In this document: positions 58,861 through 64,000 of the stretch, piece after piece | Layout of the letters: each line of letters begins with the position of its first letter | How positions within the stretch are numbered: the first letter of the stretch is position 1 | NCBI RefSeq assembly: GCF_000471905.2 | Contig: NW_006499751.1 | Span: 439,412-503,411, forward strand | Direction of reading: 5' to 3' | Source of the DNA: Amborella trichopoda | Lineage: Eukaryota > Streptophyta > Magnoliopsida > Amborellales > Amborellaceae | DNA length: 64,000 bases | Made by a program: the position numbers and the translations under genes | The notes under the pieces: generated by a model | What the model was told of the DNA's origin: nothing | Seen by the model: only the letters and a program-made list of their open reading frames with translations | Database searches by the model: none

Positions 58861-59639
58861 AGTGTCCGGTTGGTCCAAAACCTTTTAAATATTTCTCTAT
58901 GTGAAAGCAGCATCTTGATTTTTTGAATATCATCTCTAATTCAAGGCAAGGAAAAGTGGGGGGGACACCCATGTATCGTTTTGTTGCTAAATTAAAGAGG
59001 TTAAAGGGGTGACCTTTGCTGATGAAACAAGGAAGTGTTCGGTTATGTGGGAGAATCGATTGCATCTGTTCGACATCAGTACGTCATCTTTGCATGCTAG
59101 CTTACACATGGATCCTTCCAATGAGGCACTTCTATCTGAGGAAAAAGAGTGTACACAAAAATTACAGATTCTGTTGGGTCATGAGGAAAGTCTCTAGTGG
59201 CAAAGATTACATCAGAGATGGTTAAAAGATGGGGACTCCAATACCAAGTATTTCCATTTATCTACTGTGGTTAGGAGGAGGAATGACAGAATTATCTCCT
59301 TGAAAGATCAGAATGGGAATTCTTTTTCTCCTGAAGAGGACATTGAAAATCATAGGATTAGTTATTTCAAAGATTTACTAGCCCAGGAGAGTAATACCAA
59401 TATACATGTGGTTGATCAGCTCTTGCCACCATCTCTTCTTAGTTCTTCTCAAAAGGACAAATTGGTGGACGCAGTAAACATGGAGGAAATAAAAGAGCTC
59501 ATCTAGGATATGAAAAATGACAGTGCCCCGAATTCTATAAGTTCAGATGGAAAGTCATTACAAACGATCTTTGTTTGGCCCGTAAGTCTCGCAAGCAAGT
59601 CAACTTCATTTTCCTAAAGTTAATGCTCCCAATGTGATG

Positions 59640-60760
59640 AAAAATTTCTAACCTATTGGGTTGTGTAATGTCCTATACAAAATTATCAGAAAAATAATTT
59701 CTAATCATTTACGAGTGGTTCTTATTGATATTATTGATTCTAGGCAAGTGACATTCTTGAAAGGTAGACTTATCACTGATAACATCCTCATGGAAAATGA
59801 ACTCATGTCCATAAGAACTCAGTTCAGCTTAAAATGTGTCTGCAAATCGATTTGAGTAGGCCTATGATAAGGTTTCCTGAGATTTTATTGTGGGTAGAAT
59901 GCATGCTTTGGGTTTTCCTGATCTATTTGTCTCATGGGTTCGCTTGTGTATTTCTACTACTTCCTTTTCTATTCTGAGGAAGGGTTATTTTAAAGGGAAG
60001 AGAGGTTTGAGGCAAGGGGATCCTCTATCTCCATACTTATTCTTATTGGTTATGGATTTCTTTAGTAGACAGCTTGATTGTGCTATGTTACAAATCACGG
60101 TTCCCAGGGCTTTTCGGTGCTATGTTACAAAGCACGGTTCCTAGGGCTTTTCCTTCAGAGTGCAACTACGGGGTCTCTCATCTGTTTTATGCTGATGATG
60201 TGCTTATTTTCTGTGAGGCATCCATCTCCTCTGCCAAGGCTATGCAAGAACTTATTTCTGAGTTTGAAACGACTACTGGTCAGATTTTGAATTCTTTTAA
60301 AAGCAAGGCATTCCTCTTTGGTGCACCACCAGTTCATTATTTGGGCCTACCTTTATTTTGTGGACATTTGAGGCACAACTACTGTCATGGTCTGGTGGGC
60401 AAGGTGCTAGGTAAAATTGGTTCATGGCAGCCTTTATGTCTATCATATGCAGGTAGACTTCAGTAGCTTAAGTCGGTTCTTGAAGCATCAGCGGTTTTAT
60501 GGCTGTTATCTATTATTCTCCTGAAGAAAACATGTAAAATGATAGAGAGATTACAAAGGAACTTCTTATGGGCCAGTGAAGCAAAAAAGAAAGGTATTCA
60601 TCTTGTCAAATGGAGGACAGTATGTCTCATTCAAGCTGAAGGGGGCCTTGGGGTACGAGAAATGGAGGACTTCAATATCGCAGGAATGAAGTTAGCATGG
60701 TGGATTTTAGAAAGCCCATCCTCGTTGTTGACTCGGTTCTTCAAACATCGCTAATTTAGG
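59640..60760 (+). pseudogene. LINE-1 reverse transcriptase domain
   Basis: The fingers contain NFxPIGLCNVLYKIIRKIIS and QVTFLKGRLITDNILM. The palm has GKRGLRQGDPLSPYLFLLVM and the YADD catalytic motif near 60190. The thumb follows at 60540-60750. A head-to-tail 37-bp duplication (60081 and 60118) just upstream of YADD shifts the frame. Confidence 0.88.
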
Positions 60761-61724
60761 AATTCTTCTATATGGGAAGCCAAAGCAAAAAGAGGATGTT
60801 CTCATGCCTGGAAGGGAATTTTACTTGGCTTGTCGCAATTGAAAGACAATATACAGTGGAATATTAGTAATGGTTAGATGGTGGATTTCTGGGTGGATCC
60901 ATGGTTAGCAAGTCAGTCATTATTAGAGTTGCATGAGGATATCAATCAGGAGGATTTCGCTGTTGCTAGGAGAAGCGTTTCAGACTTTATAAGAGGAGCA
61001 CTTCAGTCTTGGGTTTTGCCACCTCCCGCATCTAATGCTTTGAGAGATATATGGAGGGAGGTTGAGAATTACATTCTTCCTCTATAGCCCAAGAAGGATT
61101 CACTAGTTTGGATTGACACGATCGATGGTCTTTTCTTTATTAAAGGGGCATGGAATTTTATTAGGCATTAATGTTCATCACAGCCTATTTTCCGTACACT
61201 TTGATCTTCTAAATGTCACCCACGGGCAAAATGGTTCTCATGGCTAGCCTTGCATAATCGTTTACCCACTTCTTTTTTATTGCAGTAGCAGGGCATGCAA
61301 CTGGATTCCTTATATCCCCTTTTGTAGCAACCATGATGACAACCTCTTTCATCTATCATTTGAATGTGATTTTGCTCATGGAGTATGGAGATCATTAGCT
61401 TGGAGATGTGAAAAATGGTTCACACTTGGTACTTTTGTCCCTGAGTTACTTAGGTGGTGGTTGCTTTTCAGGTTTAAATCTCATGGCCTCTATAATATCT
61501 GGTCTTCCATTTTTTTTACTACTATTTGGTTTCTATGGGAGGAGCGCACCAAGAGGATCTTTGAATTAAGGCCCACTAGGAGAGAACACCTTGTGAAGCA
61601 AATTATCGTACATGTTTAGGCACTAGCAGAAATTAAAAAGTGGCCATTCCATTTATCAGAAAAAGCTATTATAAGTAATCTTCAGATAAATTGGCGTCAA
61701 CAGAAGCCAGAATCTCATATTCTA

Positions 61725-62165
61725 GTGGCATGGTCATTTTCTGAGGTTCAGAATTACAAGCTCAATGTTGATGGTGCTTCCTTGAGGAATCCAGGTCTAG
61801 CAGGTGGAGGTGGAGTCACCAGGAACAACGAGGGTGGTTTTGTTGCAGCTTTTGCAGAGCATTTTGGATTTGCCTCTAATAACCATGCAGAGTTCTTGAC
61901 CCTTGAAGAAGGCGTTTAGTTGGTTCATCAAAGGAATTGCTTTCCAATTTAGATTGAAAGTGATTCAGCCCTACTTGTGAATGTCAATCAGAATCGATGT
62001 CGTGCTCCATGGGGGCTACAAAAAATTGCACATAACTGTTATACCAGACTTTCTATGCAGCAATGGTCCATTGCACATATTTTTCGAGAGGCAAATATGA
62101 TTGTTGTTGCGCTCGCTAAGAGAGCATATGTTGGCCCTGGTGCTAATGTGTGGTGCCACACAGAC
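61725..62165 (+). pseudogene. LINE-1 RNase H domain (RVT_3 type)
   Basis: KLNVDGASLRNPGLAGGGGV contains the first catalytic Asp in NVDGA. AEFLTLEEGV and IESDSALLVNV follow, and then a basic C-terminus with HIFREANMIVVALAKRA. A stop after LEEGV breaks the frame. Confidence 0.86.
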
Positions 62166-62313
62166 CATCAAAGTTTCTTTCTCCTTTTTTTCTACATGAT
62201 TTGGCGCAAAAGCCCTATTACAGGGTTGTACGTTAATTGTTCTTCTTTTTACATCTTTTAATGAAAAACTCGGGCAGGAGGCCTTCTCCCCCACTGACTT
62301 ACCCAAAATAAAA

Positions 62314-63711
62314 GGGGGCACCCCCTCTTTTAAATATTTTATATCGTTTTAAAATATTGTTTAAAATAGACGGCCTGCCACCTTTTCTTTACACAAAAGG
62401 GGCCACGCCACTATTTCTCTACTATTTAAGAGAAATAGTGGCTAGTGGCCGCACCACTTTTTAAGGAAAATAAGGAGACACCCCATATTATTAAAAATGT
62501 TTTTTTTTGAAAAAAAAGGAAAAGGAGTCGCACAAGTTTTTGTGGAATAGGCATGGCCCCTTATTTTAAATTGATTTGTTTCAAATTTAAACTTGTTATA
62601 TCTAAAAAAGGGAAATCTAATGATATATTGTTTCCCAATGTTGTGGGAAATCTAGATAATATTTATTTAGAAAATATTTCAGTTTGATTTCAGATTTAAT
62701 AGGACAAAGTTTAAATTTAATTGGATTTATTTCAAATAAGAGTGGATTGGGTCAAAGTGTAAAGGGATAAAGTTCCTAATCTTTCCACCCAAAATCTTGA
62801 TGGCCAATTTTTGGGATGGATGATAGCTCTAATTAATTTCTCACCACACAGATTTCATATTTATAGGTGTAGCTGGAAATTAGAGAAGGTAAATTCTATT
62901 CAAACTAGGAGATAGGCTATTTCTTTTTATTTAAAGACCAAGTTTGAACCTTTTTTAGATCCATCACAAGATCTTCTTTTTCTCCCAAAGATCATCCCTC
63001 ACACCACCTTCTCTCTGCCCTTTCCTCCACGCACTAAGTAAAGAGAGACCTCGCTTTTATCTCGTCTCTCTCTCTCTCCTATTTTTTTGGGGATTATGCC
63101 ACCCTCTCTATTGCCTAGAGAGTCACATACTCTCTCTTCTTCTCTCTCTTGTTTTATTTTGAGCAATTTATTTTTTAAGGAGAAGAAGAAGAGGAATTAA
63201 AAATAGCTTTGCTGTATTTTTTTGAAGAAAGAGAGAAGCCTAGCCTAGAGAGATCAACTTCCAAGATCAGCCTGTTTTGTTTCCATAGGGTTTCTATAAA
63301 CTCTATATTACTCTTGAGCTGTCAAAAACCCTAGAGGATACCCTAGAGGAAGAAGGATTGCCTACAAAGCTTCTCTATCTATGAATTTCCAATAACACCT
63401 TATGGAGCAAATGTGTGCCATTGGTCAAAGAATCGGGTGTGGGGTGTACCTAGTCCTGGTTGCGTAACTTCAGACATCGTCCTGTAAGTCTTCCCATTAG
63501 TTTTTATTTATTTTCAATTTTATTTTTTATTTTTTTGTAAATTTTCAGTAAAAATAAAAATCTTAGGTTGTATTTAGGGCATTGTTTTAATTTTTCAGCA
63601 ATATATTGTGGCACATGTAAGTGGAATTCAAGTATTTGGAATAAAAGTAAAAGAATTTTTTTTTTTGAATTTAATACCTTTAGTTCCACATAGCAACACC
63701 TTTCACTATGG
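62314..63711 (+). mobile_element. LTR copy iv, right part
   Basis: Resumes after LINE-1 with GGGGCACCCCCTC, GGCCTGCCACCTTTTC and GGGGCCACGCCAC. A TATA-like TTTTTATTTAAAGACC lies near 62925, followed by a CT-rich block (63060-63150) and GCCATTGGTC, GGGTGTGGGGTGT, near-identical to blocks in copy i. The LTR end and any primer site are not visible. Confidence 0.75.
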
Positions 63712-64000
63712 TTCTATTGTTTATTAGCTAGCTTTTGACAAGCCAATCATAAGCCCATGAATGAGACTATGGGTCATGAGTTTCACTGGGTCGGTTTGAG
63801 AAGACAATTGTGGATCACAATCACTTGGTAGAAGGGAGTGCCCTTATAGTTATTTTATTTTGACTCATTGGTACCAATCCATTTCTAGATATTTTATTTT
63901 GGTATTAGAAATGTTTTAGTTTAGAATTTCACAGAATTTTCAAATTTATTTAAGCAATATTTTTTTCTTCAAAAAGGGTATTTTTGAAATTTTCTGAGTT
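63712..64000 (+). mobile_element. LTR copy v, partial, running out of the window
   Basis: ATTGTTTATTAGCTAGCTTT, GACAAGCCAATCATAAGCC and TTGGTACCAATCCATTTCTA repeat the middle of LTR copies i and iv (57400-57620). It lacks the usual LTR start, so it is truncated or rearranged on the left. Confidence 0.75.

Larger units (their letters stand above)
57822..62313 (+). mobile_element. LINE-1: plant L1-type LINE, nearly full ORF2, inactive
   Basis: Flanked by AAGGGGAGGCACGCC (57807-57821) and AAAGGGGGCACCCC (62311-62324), an imperfect target duplication. The 5' end is truncated inside ORF1. ORF2 starts at 58159 (MSVVAWNVRGLQGWG). The endonuclease shows LLFLLETK, PWLVLGDFNTLLDS and SSDHYPLLVS. RT shows FRPIGLCNVLYKIIRK-like, KGKRGLRQGDPLSPYLF and FYADDVLIF. 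The thumb shows GGLGVREMEDFNIAGMKLAWW. The zinc-binding region shows SSKCHPRAKWFSW, and RNase H shows LNVDGASLRNPGLAGGGG and NNHAEFLTLEEG. It ends GGCCTTCTCCCCCACTGACT, TACCC and an A-rich tail. Many stops and shifts, plus a 37-bp duplication at 60081-60154, disable it. In the family, ORF2 nicks DNA and reverse-transcribes the LINE, and often SINE RNA, at the nick. Confidence 0.92.

Overview
The window is nuclear DNA of a flowering plant. It is AT-rich, with spliced plant gene remnants (an NADP-dependent alkenal reductase and the tail of a DEAH-box RNA helicase). Most of it consists of nested, decayed plant retrotransposons: Ty1/Copia elements with initiator-Met-tRNA primer sites, a Ty3/Gypsy 5' fragment, plant L1-type LINEs with an RNase H domain, tRNA-like SINEs and MITEs. 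I cannot name the genus. A run of 20 N at 47224-47243 is an assembly gap.

Layout. 0-7.5 kb: microsatellite and MITE end, then a broken five-exon alkenal reductase (exons 2-5 found; two in-frame stops, a frameshift and a lost splice acceptor). 8-9.2 kb: decayed Copia gag/protease on the minus strand. 9.2-13.7 kb: gene-free, with tandem repeats and MITE-like repeats. 13.75-23.01 kb: one nested block bracketed by a perfect 13-bp direct repeat. It holds SINE units at both edges, an LTR-like sequence, a gag-only Copia with two 1.2-kb LTRs, and a 2-kb pyrimidine-rich hairpin minisatellite. 23-27.2 kb: LINE fragment, SINE and a MITE cluster. 27.4-31.0 kb: minus-strand Copia pol with its 3' LTR. 31.0-45.4 kb: plus-strand Copia (LTR, primer site, gag, protease, integrase, partial RT, RNase H, LTR), interrupted by a Gypsy 5' fragment and by a 7-kb non-autonomous LTR element. 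45.4-50.4 kb: fold-back elements, a 194-bp triple tandem repeat with a distant inverted copy, and a Glu/Gln-rich repeat pseudogene. 51.2-52.2 kb: last two exons of a DEAH-box helicase (minus). 52.6-56.3 kb: decayed LINE (minus). 56.5-64 kb: a large LTR split by a 4.5-kb LINE, then the start of another LTR.

One LTR family recurs through the window: 27.4-29.3 (minus), 37.05-38.57, 42.08-44.09, 56.5-63.7 and 63.7-64.0, probably also 15.0-16.5 plus 19.8-22.8. The 27-29 kb copy sits directly behind Copia RNase H, which identifies the family as Copia. Copies share a palindrome-like GTGGCRYGCCAC motif and a CT-rich segment near the transcription start.

I see no intact cellular gene, CRISPR, tRNA or rRNA gene, and no convincing new functional system. 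The interest lies in the repeats: a shared LINE/SINE 3' tail, a dated nesting order, a promoter-deleted 5' LTR, templated filler DNA and hairpin satellite growth. All similarity statements are by eye; no alignment or database search was run.
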